This document shows positions 36,156 to 45,003 of a stretch of 64,000 nucleotides of DNA, one piece after another. The DNA is from Siderastrea radians (taxonomy: Eukaryota > Cnidaria > Anthozoa > Scleractinia > Rhizangiidae). Within the stretch, counting starts at the first letter, position 1. Each line of letters opens with the position of its first letter. The position numbers were made by a program, and so were the translations under genes. The notes beneath the pieces were generated by a model. That model searched no databases. It worked only from the letters and a program-made list of their open reading frames with translations, and had not been told where the DNA came from. The stretch lies in assembly GCA_964017195.1 (NCBI GenBank), contig OZ024887.1, positions 3,771,959-3,835,958 on the forward strand. Direction: 5' to 3'.

Positions 36156-39100
36156 GTTGACTTATTGATTGATTGGTAGAGTGATTGACTAATAGACTTC
36201 ACATTAACATTGCGCATTAATATTGCAAAACCACTAAAAAGTAAAATTTTAAATGGCTGGAAACAACAGCAACAAAAGAAAAACTACAAAGAAGGGTTTT
36301 AATATGCAACATCAAAAGCGAAAAAAAACGGCTACATTTTAAAGCAGCCTCAAAGATGTCCTATACGAGAGGCACTCTTACTGATTCAAGGGAAACGGAC
36401 TTAAATTGCTCAAAGTATTTGGTAAGTGTTTAACTACAAATAATGGGCCATGTGCTGCGAACTAGACTACTCCGTCGAAAAATGAGTCTTCGTTTTCAAC
36501 TTTCTTTTAAAATACCACATACACGTGACTTAAAATCATAGTCATAGTCTTCATTTTGGGGCATATTTTTAGCCTTGGGGAATATTAATTGGAAAAGAAA
36601 CCTCCAAATTTACTTATTGCTGATAAATTATTCTTTGCGATGTTGCAGGTGCATGCCAAACGGATTATCAATCGTTGAGGTCATATTGCGGCTGGGTCCA
36701 GAAGCCGGTTCCGATTATATCAATTCTCTACAAACCAGCATCAAAGAAAATGACGGTGAGCTCGAACTATCAAACGGAGCGTCAGCAAAACTTATCTCCG
36801 TGGAGATTCTAAGTCCAGGTATGCACATTGTTCACTGCAAGCAATTAAACGATGGTTTATAAACAAATCCTCTTAATTCTATATTTTTAGCAGATGTTGA
36901 TACAATCCTCTGAAGAATTTCAGTATTATTGATTAGCCCTAAAAAGGTAGTTCAAAAAGCACTAAAATGCTAAGGTAATTATGAGCTTTTGGACAGGGAA
37001 AGAGAAAGTTCAGAAGACGTCATAACGTCTGAACGTATGAAAATTTGATGTATTTAGCCTCGTTGTAGAAACACAACTAAATATCCTGATTTATCATATG
37101 ACCCGTACGGCCCCACGTGCGCCTTCATTGCAAAGCTATTGAGAAAATCCCCGTACAAGGGCCGTGCGTGATGGCGTGAGCGGGCAGGAAAAGCCTCTCC
37201 TGCCCCTTGAAGTCGAAAAACGCATACGGCCCTGCGAGATGCGATCTGAAAAAATTTTGTTGCTTACATTTTTGTTGCCAACTTTTCCTCCAAAATAAGC
37301 AATGTAAGTAAACATTCCGACAGGGAATTTTACTACCCTGGTGAACTCTCCGATATTAAAGGAACACCTTCATCATGTGATGGTCAAAACTTCTAACAGA
37401 TGGAGAAGTTCATAATTTTATCAGAAGACAACAACGAGCAAACACTGCTAGCAAAACAATGTATGACATGAACGTATTTCAGAGATTTCTCAATGAACTG
37501 ACCAGAGACGAACGTTTACGGAAATTCCCCCAGCTGAGCTCGACAGCCTTCTTTGCAATCTCGGCATAACTGCGAAGTGTGGCGTATTTGGACGTTAACG
37601 TATCGTAAAACAGGTAAAGGAACAGCTAAACGAACCAAACAATATTTATTCAACTAGAACTCACATGGCTGACTACGCGAGCACATGGTACGTGAAAACA
37701 AGGTTGCCTTGAGAACGAGGCGAATACATCACATCTCCCCTTTCTAGGTGATACCCGAAAAACTAATGTGAACAACGGGATCTGAAACTTGGCTCCAGTG
37801 TCTAGTACTATAACTACACGGAGACTGAAAACCTTAGTAACAGTAAGTCAGTGACTAGATTTGGCAGTTCAAACTCATTTCCTGGCAGCCCTTATACGCA
37901 ACTGAAATAAAACAAATGCAACGTTCAGTGTTCCAATTTTCATACTGTCTCAATTAATCTGTCCGGTGCCTTGCGCACTCTACTAGACCGACGAAGTGGA
38001 GTCTGACCCACTTCGGAGGATCGGGTATCGACTGTAGGCGACTTCTCTGCAACAGGAACAGATTCTTCCTTTTCAGATGGTACTTGAGTACCGAATTGCG
38101 CTGGATCCATAACTGGGATGTCTGATGGTACTTGTGGTGGTAATGGAACATCTGTACCAAGAGGGATGTGTGAAGGATGATCCAAAGCACTGTCCTGTGG
38201 TTCCCTTGTGACGTTTGGCTGAGGAACCGGGCTGTCCATGCTATCTCGTCTTATGTGATTCAGGTGTCGTTTCCAAACTCGCCCGTCGTCAAACACTACC
38301 ACGTACGATTTCGGTCCGCTGCGCTCCGCTACAGAACCTGGCCACCACGTGTTCTCTCTCCTAAGGTCTTTCACCAAAATTCTGTCACCTGGGTACAACT
38401 CTCTAAATTTAACGTGCACATCATGTGCTGCTTTCTGCTTTGCCTGCGAATCCATGACCTTGTCCCCCGTACTTGGATGAAGAAGAGTTAACCGCGTTCG
38501 CAACTCGCGTCCGAGGAACAGACTAGCTGGGGTACTTCCAGGGGTAGGATGCTTGGTTGACCGGTACGTCAGCAAGAAGTTGCCAATACGTTGCTGAACC
38601 GACAGCTTGCTGCCCTTGCAGGTCTTCATGTGGTTCTTGAAGAACTGAACCATCCGTTCGGCTAAACCGTTGCTTGCCGCATGATAGGGAGCTACTCGTA
38701 TGTGTTTAACACCGTTCATCTTTAAGAAATGTGCGAATTCTTCACTGCGAAATTGCGGTCCATTGTCGCTTACACAGTGAACTGGCAATCCGTATTTCGT
38801 AAACAATTCTCGTAAGATGGTGTTCGTTGCCTTAGCTGACGTGTTTCGTGCCATAAAGAAGATCTCTGGCCAGCGGGAATGCGCATCAACGATAATGAGA
38901 TAATGCCTGTTTTCATCTTCTGCGTAATCGACATGAACTCGATGCCAGGGATTACTTGGCCACATCCACGGCGCTAGTGATGCTACAGCTGGTGGTTTCC
39001 TAACCTGCTGACAACTAGCACAGTTTCTCACAGTTTGCTCAATTTCTAGATCATCATTCGGCCACCGTAGGTAACTGCGTGCTAACTCTTTCATCCGGAC

Positions 39101-42100
39101 AATGCCTGGGTGACCTGTGTGCAATTCTCCCAGCATATCTTCCTGATAGCGGGTAGGGATGATAACTCGTAACCCCCATAATAGACAATCCTGCTCAACT
39201 GACAATTCAAATCGACGATTGAAAAAGGGTTTCAGGCGTAGATCTTCAACATGTTGTGGCCACCGGTGCCTGACAAATTCCAACACCTTTGATAGGACAG
39301 GGTCAACTCGCGTTGCGTGACTTATCTCCTTATGCGTGATGGGTAGCGAGTCTATCAGTCGTTCTTCAACCTTGAAAATAGCATTCTCGCCACTTAACGT
39401 TGATGGCAGGGGTAATCGTGATAATGCGTCATCAACTGTGTTTTCCTTTGAAGGAATAAATCTGATGCTGTAGTCAAATGCTGACAGAATGATAGCCCAA
39501 CGCTGTAGACGCATGGCTGCCAAGAGAGGGATGGCTGTCTTGGGGTCAAAGATTCGCTCCAGAGGCTTGTGGTCCGTCAGAATTGTAAAGTGTCGACCAT
39601 ATAGGTATAAATGAAATCGCTTCAGCCCGAACATAATAGCCAATGCTTCATTCAGTGTTCGTGACGCATAGGCAATAGGGCGTCGTGTGCCATTGGGATT
39701 CACGTGCATGATGACAGCACCCAATCCGTACGGTGAGGCGTCCACTGATAACTCCACTGGAAGGCTGGGGTTGTAATTCCCAAGCACAGTCTCTGAAGAT
39801 AGCGCTAGTTTCACGTCACTGAAGGCTTGTTCGCACTTTGGCGTCCAATTCCATGCTTTGTTTCCCAGAAGCTCGTACAGGGGGTGAGCGAGGGTTGATA
39901 GCTTTGGAATGAAATTAGTCAGTGCTGCTAACATTCCAAGGAAGGAGCGTAATTCCGTCACGTTTCGAGGAATGAGGGCCTCTTTTATGGCCTTAACCTT
40001 TTCATCGGTTGGTTGAAGTCCCCTTTCTGAGAAACGCAATCCGAAGTATATCACGGATGGTGCCATGAACACGCACTTCGGAAGTTTGACTCTCAATCCA
40101 AACTTGAGGAATTGTTTGAAAACCGCTTCTAAATTCTTCAGATGTTCATCGTCGTTAGTGCGTCCAACCAGCAGATCATCCATGATCACGCATGTTCCAT
40201 CAAGTCCCGCAAGCACTTGCTCAATAAAGCGCTGCCAAATAGCTGGACTGGATGAAATTCCAAATGGCAAACGTGTGTATCGGAAAAGACCTTTGTGGGT
40301 GATGATCGTACACAGTTTCTGTGACTCCTCATCCAAAACCAGTTGCTGATATGCACTTCTCAGATCAATTTTCGTGAATTTCTTCCATGCTGACACCTTT
40401 CCCCGAATCTCCTCCAATGTCGGGATGGGAAACTGCTCTGTCTGGATTGCTGGATTAACTTTGCCTTTATAATCACCACATATACGCACTGATCCGACGG
40501 TCTTGGGAACACAAACAATAGGTGTAGCCCAATCGCTCACTTCTACAGGCTTAAGAACACCCTAGCTTTCCATGCGCTTAAGTTCCTCCTCAACGGCAGA
40601 ACGTAGTGCGTAGGGTACTGGGCGTGTGCGTTGAAATACTGGCGTTGCATTTTCTTTCAGGTGAAGTTTTGCCGTGACACCCTTAACAGTTCCTAGCTCA
40701 GGCTTGAATATCTGAGCGTACTGTTCCTTGAGGCGCTCGATCCGTACATCCTCATTCTGCTTAACCGAGAACTGACCGTTTGGAGGTGTAAAGAGATTTC
40801 TCCAGTTGAGGCGAATTTTTGTCATCCAGGATCTTTCGAGCAATGGAGGGGCGTATCGCTCCGCGCGCACAACAAGTAATGGTAGCGTTGCGTGTTGGTC
40901 GTTGTGCTCTACATCAACCAGGATCTGTCCTGCAATGTCCAGCGGAGTGCCCGCATAGGCGTGAAACGATCTTTCCACCGGCCTTAGTGCCAGGTATTTG
41001 AAATATCGTTTGTAATCTGCATAGCTGAGGATAGATGCGGCTGCTCCGGTGTCCACTTTCATCTGAAATTCAACATTTTCAATTCGTACAGGAACTTTGA
41101 CTGCCGGAGCCGAAATTCCTGAGTTCTGTGACTCAGTATGGTGTACGCCATCCAAACTGAAAATCGAGCCAAAACATTCATCTTCGGTTTCCTCCGACAC
41201 TTCTGCTTCTGAATCCTGATCAGCGTGACGGACATGTTGTTTTCTCTCCGCCTTCTGGCGCTGTGACTTCGTGTTCCGACACTCAGACTGCAAGTGACTC
41301 GTTTTATGACAACGAAAACACTCTGAATCCTTGTATTTGCAGTTGTCCGAAGAATGGTTGGTTAATCCACAGCGAAAACATCGTTGCTTACCCCTGTTGG
41401 CTGGGTTTGTTTGTCATTTTTGCCGTGACGTCAATCCGGCGCTGAAGTGCGATTGTGCGACGACAAATTGTCGCGTTTGACCTTGTTTACGCTCGCCGGA
41501 TTCTCGCTCTGAGAATTCGAACCAAGGTCACGGACATCTTTTTGCGCTGTTTCTTGGGCAATTGCAGTATCCACTGCCTCCTGAAATGTGAAGTTTTCGA
41601 CAGTAGCTTCCGTTTAATTTGCTCCGAACGAAGACCACAAATAAAGCGATCACGTAGACTATCGTTCAACTGTTCGTTCGTAAATTCACATGTTCTCGCA
41701 AGGCGTTTTAACTCTCTGACAAAATCGATAATGGATTGCCCCGGTCGCTGGCTAGCAGAATGGAACCTGTATCTTTCCGCGACTTTTAAGCGAGTAGGCT
41801 TGTAATGACTGCGAAGTAGCGTTGATAGCTGTTCAAAAGTCTTCGTGTTTGGGGCGTCCGGGTAGGATAAATCTTTCAACACTCGATAAACATTACTGCC
41901 AATGGATGTTAGAAGAATCGCTCTTCGTTTTGCAGCAGTTTCCGTCTCGCTCTTAATATCGTAAGCAATGAAATATTCTTGCAAACGCTCGAGGTAGCTT
42001 TCAATATCTTCCGAGTCTGGGTTGAAGCCATTGAACAGTGGTCTGCCCGCCATAGCGCTCGCTTCGTTTCGTGTTTTAGGCGCTTGACTGGTCGTCGTTC

Positions 42101-42914
42101 GCTCAACAGCTGTATTCGTCGATACATTTCCGCTTTCCGTCGTTGCCTGGCCGTTCTCCAGTTTACCTCGTCGCCACTGTGGCTATTTGGACGTTAACGT
42201 ATCGTAAACAGGTAAAGGAACAGCTAAACGACCCAAACAATATTTATTCAATTAGAACTCACATGGCTGACTACGCGAGCACATGGTACGTGAAAACGAG
42301 GTTGCCTTGAGAACGAGGCGAATACATCACACGAAGAAATAGGAAGACACAGAATACGAACCTGATACAATGTCATGACCTCGAGCTAGATGTTTTCCAA
42401 GAAGTACACAATCTCGCACGAGTGAAGTGATGCTGTTAAACACCAAGCAAAGAAAATGTAGATGCTAAAAAAAGTTCTTTTTATTTAAAACAATCTTCTT
42501 TACTTTTCTTTATAAACGTACCTTAGGTATACCTTGTATACCATTGATACCATTGTTCGATCGATCTGATCGATCGATTGATCGATAGATTGATTGATTC
42601 AATCATTCATTCATTTCGTCATTTATTTATTTATTTATTTATTTATTTATTCAGGTGTGTCATACTGTCCAAGCCAGTGCGCAAGCACTTCTTGTCAACC
42701 TGGCTGCGACCAAAGCTGTTGCACTCCAACCTATGCACAATATCAGTCACCAATGGCCTACCGGCAGGGTTACCAGCAGGGATCATTTTACACTGACACA
42801 AACGCATGGCAATGTCCTTACGCCTGCACTAATAACGTCAACTACTGCCCGCCATACTGCTCACCCAGGTGCTGCAACAAAAGGCGCTCGCGAGTCAGAA
42901 TACACAAGTTTTAA
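14287..42914 (+). CDS. Gene B: large NOWA-like mosaic protein (PLAT-LamG-EGF-mucin-CAP-CTLD-SEA-CRD)
   Basis: Twenty-one exons join in frame: 14287-14338, 14643-14720, 16542-16689, 17624-17726, 24354-24474, 25011-25123, 25393-25483, 26951-27229, 28174-28395, 29619-29663, 30163-30273, 30575-30598, 31562-31954, 32519-32971, 33473-33496, 33938-34111, 34396-34623, 35336-35484, 35922-35980, 36649-36818, 42655-42914. The total is 3297 nt, about 1098 residues. Order: signal peptide 1-18, PLAT about 44-167, LamG-like about 168-402, EGF about 418-454, Thr/Ala mucin stretch 463-593, CAP 594-744, CTLD 753-886, SEA-like 887-1012, two minicollagen-type CRDs 1017-1086. The CAP-CTLD-CRD order is that of Hydra NOWA, a nematocyst capsule wall protein, so a role in a disulfide-linked extracellular wall is inferred. 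Start chosen because the ATG opens a hydrophobic signal sequence 16 nt after an acceptor-like tcttatttag. A 12-nt microexon at 32153-32164 may belong. No signal-like exon or poly-A site interrupts the chain, but two adjacent genes cannot be fully excluded. Confidence 0.82.
15965..16236 (+). mobile_element. tRNA-derived SINE with (att)n tail
   Basis: The head carries RNA polymerase III boxes: A-box tggccgagtgg at 15971 and B-box ggattcgaatccc at 16014. A body follows, then gcgctatataag and a short tattattatt tail, typical of CR1/L2-mobilised SINEs. The acceptor stem does not pair properly, so this is not a functional tRNA gene. Confidence 0.75.
16321..16395 (+). mobile_element. tRNA-like SINE head fragment
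   Basis: A-box tggcctagtgg at about 16327 and B-box ggttcgagtccc at about 16369, followed by poly-T. The 5' and 3' ends do not form a full acceptor stem, so a SINE remnant is preferred over a real tRNA. Confidence 0.55.
16542..24474 (+). CDS. Gene B exons 3-5: PLAT/LH2 domain
   Basis: Three exons (16542-16689, 17624-17726, 24354-24474). The first reads [20 protein letters not shown], the hallmark first strand of PLAT domains. The second has [20 protein letters not shown], and the third [20 protein letters not shown], matching the closing strands. PLAT is a beta sandwich that contacts lipids or partner proteins. The second intron (17727-24353, 6.6 kb) is almost entirely a palindromic repeat. 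Phases 1-2, 2-0 and 0-1 make the complete domain a symmetric phase-1 module. Confidence 0.9.
16865..17025. mobile_element. MITE with long terminal inverted repeats
   Basis: About 160 bp starting cctgcgtagctggcggtatt and ending with its approximate complement (acacaatcccaccagctacg). No coding sequence; sits in the first PLAT intron. Confidence 0.65.
19315..19980. mobile_element. Nested DNA-transposon-like insertion in the left arm
   Basis: Bounded by ggggccgtccagtggacgtt and a right end gacggcccc, flanked on both sides by tta (gtta left, ttag right). The subterminal motif gtccagtggacgttaagcgg is present at both ends in direct orientation. The right palindrome arm lacks it, so it inserted after inversion. 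No transposase frame recognised. Confidence 0.6.
23206..23275 (+). mobile_element. tRNA-like SINE head in right palindrome arm
   Basis: A-box tagctcagttgg at about 23211 and B-box gggttcaaatccc at about 23255, with the preceding gattagctca repeated three times. Flanking pairing is too poor for a working tRNA. Confidence 0.55.
24520..24610 (+). repeat. Fragment of the SINE family seen at 58240-58530
   Basis: Contains gtgaactgcagatgaaataa and gacgaccattgcagttaaga, the same motifs that form both arms of the palindromic SINE at 58240-58530. Confidence 0.55.
25011..29663 (+). CDS. Gene B exons 6-10: laminin-G/concanavalin-like domain
   Basis: Exons 25011-25123, 25393-25483, 26951-27229, 28174-28395 and 29619-29663. 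Landmarks: [11 protein letters not shown], then [54 protein letters not shown] and [11 protein letters not shown]. The pattern of a first disulfide followed by GIT-W strands, a central NSW-FTWD and a late D-LRI strand is that of LamG_3/pentraxin-type jelly rolls common in cnidarian secreted and adhesion proteins. A calcium or carbohydrate ligand cannot be specified. The short last exon is a Gly-rich linker. Confidence 0.82.
26211..26800 (-). mobile_element. Penelope-like element fragment with inverted flanks
   Basis: An inverted pair, cgttcaacggtcattttcaa preceded by gaacgacgtttcgaccgttc at about 26245 and its complement near 26735-26770, brackets a minus-strand frame. That frame reads [20 protein letters not shown] near 26690 and [20 protein letters not shown] near 26530. 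This resembles the C-terminal GIY-YIG endonuclease region of Penelope-like retroelements. Only the 3' portion is present. Lies in the intron between exons 7 and 8. Confidence 0.6.
28396..29618. other. Gene B intron 9, no feature recognised
   Basis: About 1.2 kb of AT-rich intron. A minus frame at 28770-29015 is Cys-containing but has no recognisable motif. A stretch near 29470-29520 (ctcgagacttgcctcgtccg) looks like a dispersed repeat. Confidence 0.4.
30163..30598 (+). CDS. Gene B exons 11-12: EGF-like domain and linker
   Basis: Exon 30163-30273 encodes [12 protein letters not shown], then [15 protein letters not shown], a complete six-cysteine EGF module. The canonical calcium-binding N-terminal D/N-x-D/N-E/Q is absent. 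The 24-nt exon 30575-30598 encodes IKEEGPTN. Both are symmetric phase-1 exons. Confidence 0.93.
30325..30431. mobile_element. 107-bp palindromic MITE
   Basis: taacgtcgaacttttcatgt at the left and acatgaaaagttcgacgtta at the right form perfect or near-perfect terminal inverted repeats around a short AT-rich centre. Intronic. Confidence 0.8.
30981..31012. repeat. (ttta)n microsatellite
   Basis: About eight tandem ttta units in the intron before the mucin exon. The following ~280 bp (to about 31280) ends in aataaa and resembles the 3' end of an unidentified retroposon. Confidence 0.75.
31562..31954 (+). CDS. Gene B exon 13: Thr/Ala/Ser/Pro mucin-like stretch
   Basis: One phase-1 exon encoding about 130 residues with repeated TTLA, TTAAP and TTGAP units; Thr dominates, with Ala, Ser, Pro and Gly and no Cys. 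Such stretches are heavily O-glycosylated and act as extended spacers. The DNA is a short imperfect repeat (accttagca units between 31630 and 31700), so copy number probably varies between alleles. Confidence 0.88.
32153..32164 (+). CDS. Candidate 12-nt microexon of gene B
   Basis: Pyrimidine-rich sequence and gcgtgggtgcag precede tgccagatgtca, which is followed by a perfect gtaagt donor. Inserted between exons 13 and 14, it is phase 1-1 and would add Val-Pro-Asp-Val before Lys-Gln-Leu of the CAP exon without disturbing the frame. Other short phase-1 exons (24 nt) occur in this gene. No alternative proof from the sequence. Confidence 0.4.
32519..32971 (+). CDS. Gene B exon 14: CAP/SCP domain
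   Basis: About 150 residues in one exon. Landmarks of the CAP superfamily (SCP, antigen-5, PR-1): [65 protein letters not shown] and [13 protein letters not shown]. The family's H-x-TQ-VW motif has Pro where His is usual, and GEN is GGN, so the metal-binding tetrad appears lost. NOWA also has an SCP domain N-terminal to its lectin domain. A venom-allergen-type CAP role is an alternative, but the fused CTLD and CRDs favour a structural protein. Confidence 0.88.
33473..33496 (+). CDS. Gene B exon 15: 24-nt linker exon
   Basis: Phase 1-1 microexon encoding GISEPAPE between CAP and lectin domains. Gene C has an exon of identical length and phase at the equivalent place (51136-51159). Confidence 0.75.
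33938..34623 (+). CDS. Gene B exons 16-17: C-type lectin domain
   Basis: Exons 33938-34111 and 34396-34623. The domain opens [20 protein letters not shown], with [20 protein letters not shown] as helix 1, then [37 protein letters not shown] and [16 protein letters not shown]. All four core cysteines are present, plus an N-terminal pair. The EPN triplet of mannose-type calcium site 2 is kept and WND is WAD, so calcium-dependent glycan binding is possible. Confidence 0.93.
35085..35220. repeat. Dispersed repeat end
   Basis: gacgaagggctaacgctcga followed by ctctttacggtggccaattt is a motif style I associate with 3' ends of cnidarian Penelope/DIRS-like elements. No coding part present. Intronic. 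Confidence 0.4.
35336..36818 (+). CDS. Gene B exons 18-20: SEA-like domain
   Basis: Exons 35336-35484, 35922-35980 and 36649-36818 (phases 1-0, 0-2, 2-1). Residues include [57 protein letters not shown] and [13 protein letters not shown]. The strand-helix-strand spacing and the central G-x-S-I-V-x-V strand resemble SEA domains. The usual autocleavage motif G-S-x-V-V is not intact. The assignment is weaker than the others and rests partly on the clearer SEA-like sequence at the same position in gene C. Confidence 0.6.
36007..36180 (+). repeat. (ttga)n microsatellite in the SEA intron
   Basis: About 170 bp of tgattgat/ttggttga units directly after exon 19. The equivalent intron of copy A has only a short degenerate version at 10325-10380. 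Confidence 0.9.
37578..37733 (-). repeat. 3' LTR
   Basis: Element-strand 3' LTR; starts on the plus strand with tgtggcgtatttggacg and ends gcgaatacatcaca. Confidence 0.9.
37940..40561 (-). pseudogene. pol: pol, distal part: reverse transcriptase, RNase H, integrase
   Basis: An open frame of about 870 codons. RT motifs: [42 protein letters not shown] and VIMDDLLVG (catalytic DD). RNase [23 protein letters not shown] and VDDALSRLP. Integrase: a zinc-binding HTGHPG with NCASCQQ, catalytic core VDYAED, SDNGPQF and [13 protein letters not shown], then a C-terminal [15 protein letters not shown] at 40562-40564 separates it from the start of RT and the protease. Conserved length and motifs otherwise suggest recent activity. 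Gypsy clade not assigned by eye. Confidence 0.92.
40562..41400 (-). pseudogene. gag nucleocapsid and pol protease/RT start
   Basis: Two CCHC zinc knuckles, [14 protein letters not shown] and [14 protein letters not shown], lie near 41290-41385. An aspartic protease follows with [10 protein letters not shown], then the linker to RT ([20 protein letters not shown]). The frame ends at TAG 40562-40564 within MES-stop-GVLKPV; a single base change would explain it. Confidence 0.88.
41487..42053 (-). pseudogene. gag: gag (matrix/capsid part), frameshifted
   Basis: Begins [20 protein letters not shown]; contains [13 protein letters not shown] and [20 protein letters not shown] followed by [19 protein letters not shown], typical of Gypsy gag. 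Near 41600 the frame breaks: the expected continuation [16 protein letters not shown] lies in another frame. The linker to the zinc knuckles has further stops. Confidence 0.85.
42178..42331 (-). repeat. 5' LTR
   Basis: Element-strand 5' LTR; plus-strand start tgtggctatttggacg, with one base fewer than the 3' LTR after tgtggc and another missing in the aaaa run. Confidence 0.9.
42655..42914 (+). CDS. Gene B exon 21: two minicollagen-like CRDs
   Basis: Begins GVSYC. CRD1 is [19 protein letters not shown] with spacing C3C4C3C3CC (residues 1017-1035). A 30-residue Tyr/Gln-rich linker follows. CRD2 is [12 protein letters not shown] then PPYCSPRCC, spacing C3C6C3C3CC (1066-1086). The tail [12 protein letters not shown] is basic. 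The minicollagen CRD consensus is C3C3C3C3CC, and such domains reshuffle disulfides to crosslink the nematocyst wall. The exon is separated from the rest by a 5.8-kb intron containing the LTR element and flanked by (ttta)n. Confidence 0.88.
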
Positions 42915-45003
42915 TATCAAGTGCATGTCAGCGTGGTTTCCATAACCCACTTCCGCGTTGCTCTAAGCATCAGCGTTAAAGCGAGACCTGGCACAAAATC
43001 ATTTTTGCGAAAATGACTTTGCTCTGGCACGTAAATGAAAAATAATATTCACAAAGAGGGCGTTGTGCCTGACCTCGCTTTGGTGGTGCTTTTTTGCAAC
43101 TGAAGGAAGATTGTGCATTGATATGCCATAAAGTATTTTATTTATTAAAGTATACGAATCCGCCGGGAGCTGTAAGGGACTGCATTACTACTGTATATTA
43201 ATCAAGATCTAGGGCCAGTGTTAAGGCCGTGTTCTCATTGTAGTTCACGATCAATTAAAGTTGGATTGTAGTTAGATCAAAAATGAAGCGACATGTACCC
43301 AATTTCATTCTTTGATTTCCCTTCCTCGTAAGATTTCAGCGATACTATATTGAAGCGCTGTTTAAAGGCGTAAAACAGCTCCGTAACACTTCATTCGATT
43401 ATGCTTGGAGTATAATGTGAACACGCCTAAAAAATTCAAATATACCCAGTATCACTGCAACACCTTATGACCAAGTTTCCTCAGCGCCTCTACGTGCTTC
43501 AGAAGTGTATAATATTTAAACGTTTAAAGAAAAATAAAGAGACTATTTTATCCTTATTAACCTAGCCGCAGTGTGTATATCATGTTATGTCAAAACAATG
43601 GTAGGCGTAGCCTTTCGTTTCTCATACAGCTGATCCTTTCCAAAACAAAGGAAATCGAACTGAAAACTAACCAAATAAACAGTCAGAACTCCTTGGGGAA
43701 ACACGCAATACAGACAAAGCACAAGAATATGCATTAACGATGAGTCCAAAGAAATCACTCTAGATAATCGTGACACACATGGAACCAGCCCCATTTAATT
43801 GAAAACACGTGCGTCAAAGACACGATTGGTTTTATTTTTACTTTTCCCTGGTTACAAACTGGCGCGAACTTTGTAACAATCGGTGGAAACCCGTCCAGTC
43901 CAAATGACACCAATTAGCTTTAGTTTTGCTTCCGGTTGGGTAAAATACAGCACATTATTGCGCGTTTTATGAAACGGTGTATACTAACAATGTATATCAT
44001 TTATGGGGAAACTGAAGCAAAAATCACAGGACTTCTCATACTTGTTTGGTACGAGTCAGCAATGAAACCAATTACTCACGAAGAATTGAAACATCTTGTC
44101 TTTTTTCTTTTTGTTTCTTTTTCTATTTCATTTCTTCATTTTTCTTTTTTTGTTTTAGCTAATATGAATTGCCATAACAGCAAAAAGGTTCATTCGACAG
44201 TTTTGAATACTGTTACCATATGTTTGTGATATCAGGTACCTCCGGTCTGGGAAAATCAACGCTACTTTTAAGAATTGATTACGAGACAGCGTTTTTGTTA
44301 CATAGTTTTCCTATTGGCTGGGTAATGAAACGTGATAAGAGTTAATTTAACTGAATATAAAAGAGGCTTCCCACCTCCATGTACCTGCGTGGTATATGTA
44401 AATAAACATGCTACGTTATTTAACTTTGCCATCAAATAGGTGTGAATTGGAAAATAAAAAAAAAACATATACAGTTTTGACGAGTTGCCACTCTTATAAG
44501 CGAGCATGTTCAATCTTAGACCAGTTTCATAAAATCCCGTTTGAATCAATCCTCGGTCAAAGACTGGATATTGTTTGAATCCGTACACAACTGACCTTGT
44601 ATCTCACACAAGCGACAACCTCTCCTGGCCTCAAGGGTGGTCGCTTACGAGTTATTCAAATCTTTATTCATTTCGTCTAAAAGAGAGAGAGATCTTATGG
44701 AAACCATAGAAAAAGTTTATTTCTTTTTATTCCTTGGCATCTGTAAGAATCTACATGATTTGTCCTAGGGATGTGATTTATACTCACTCTCTTTAGTAAA
44801 CCTGATTTAGCCGCAGAGTTTAAAGTCAGTTTAATATAAACGGGTAAGATATTTCTCGACGCTACTCTTTGATATAAAATTCTTTATCCCCTTCGCTGGG
44901 AAAGTACATCCATTAAAACTTTTTAGCGCTATCTCCCTGAATTCAATACACGTGTTTGTTCACCAGCAGTTGGTGTATGGCTTCAACTTCGCCACATGCA
45001 CTT
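42915..45003. other. Intergenic region downstream of gene B
   Basis: No exon recognised. A possible distal poly-A signal aataaa is at 43533-43538. Open frames at 43585-43794, 43936-44229 and 44298-44588 lack any motif or splice logic. Confidence 0.4.

Larger units (their letters stand above)
37578..42331 (-). mobile_element. Ty3/Gypsy-type LTR retrotransposon, antisense in gene B intron 20
   Basis: A 4.75-kb element bounded by two LTRs of about 155 bp (37578-37733 and 42178-42331) and the 5-bp target duplication cgaag (37573-37577 and 42332-42336). On its own strand the LTRs run tgtgatgtattcgcc to ccaca. A purine tract (agaaaggggaga) lies just inside the 3' LTR, and a primer-site-like tggcgacgagg lies next to the 5' LTR. 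The LTRs differ by three substitutions and two single-base gaps, so insertion was fairly recent. Order gag, zinc knuckles, protease, RT, RNase H, integrase. At least one frameshift in gag and one stop in pol make it non-autonomous as read. Confidence 0.95.

Noticed and set aside
36007..36180. CRISPR-like or protein-coding Asn-Gln-Ser repeat
   Set aside because: Simple ttga microsatellite without spacers; the minus-strand SINQ repeat frame is a by-product.
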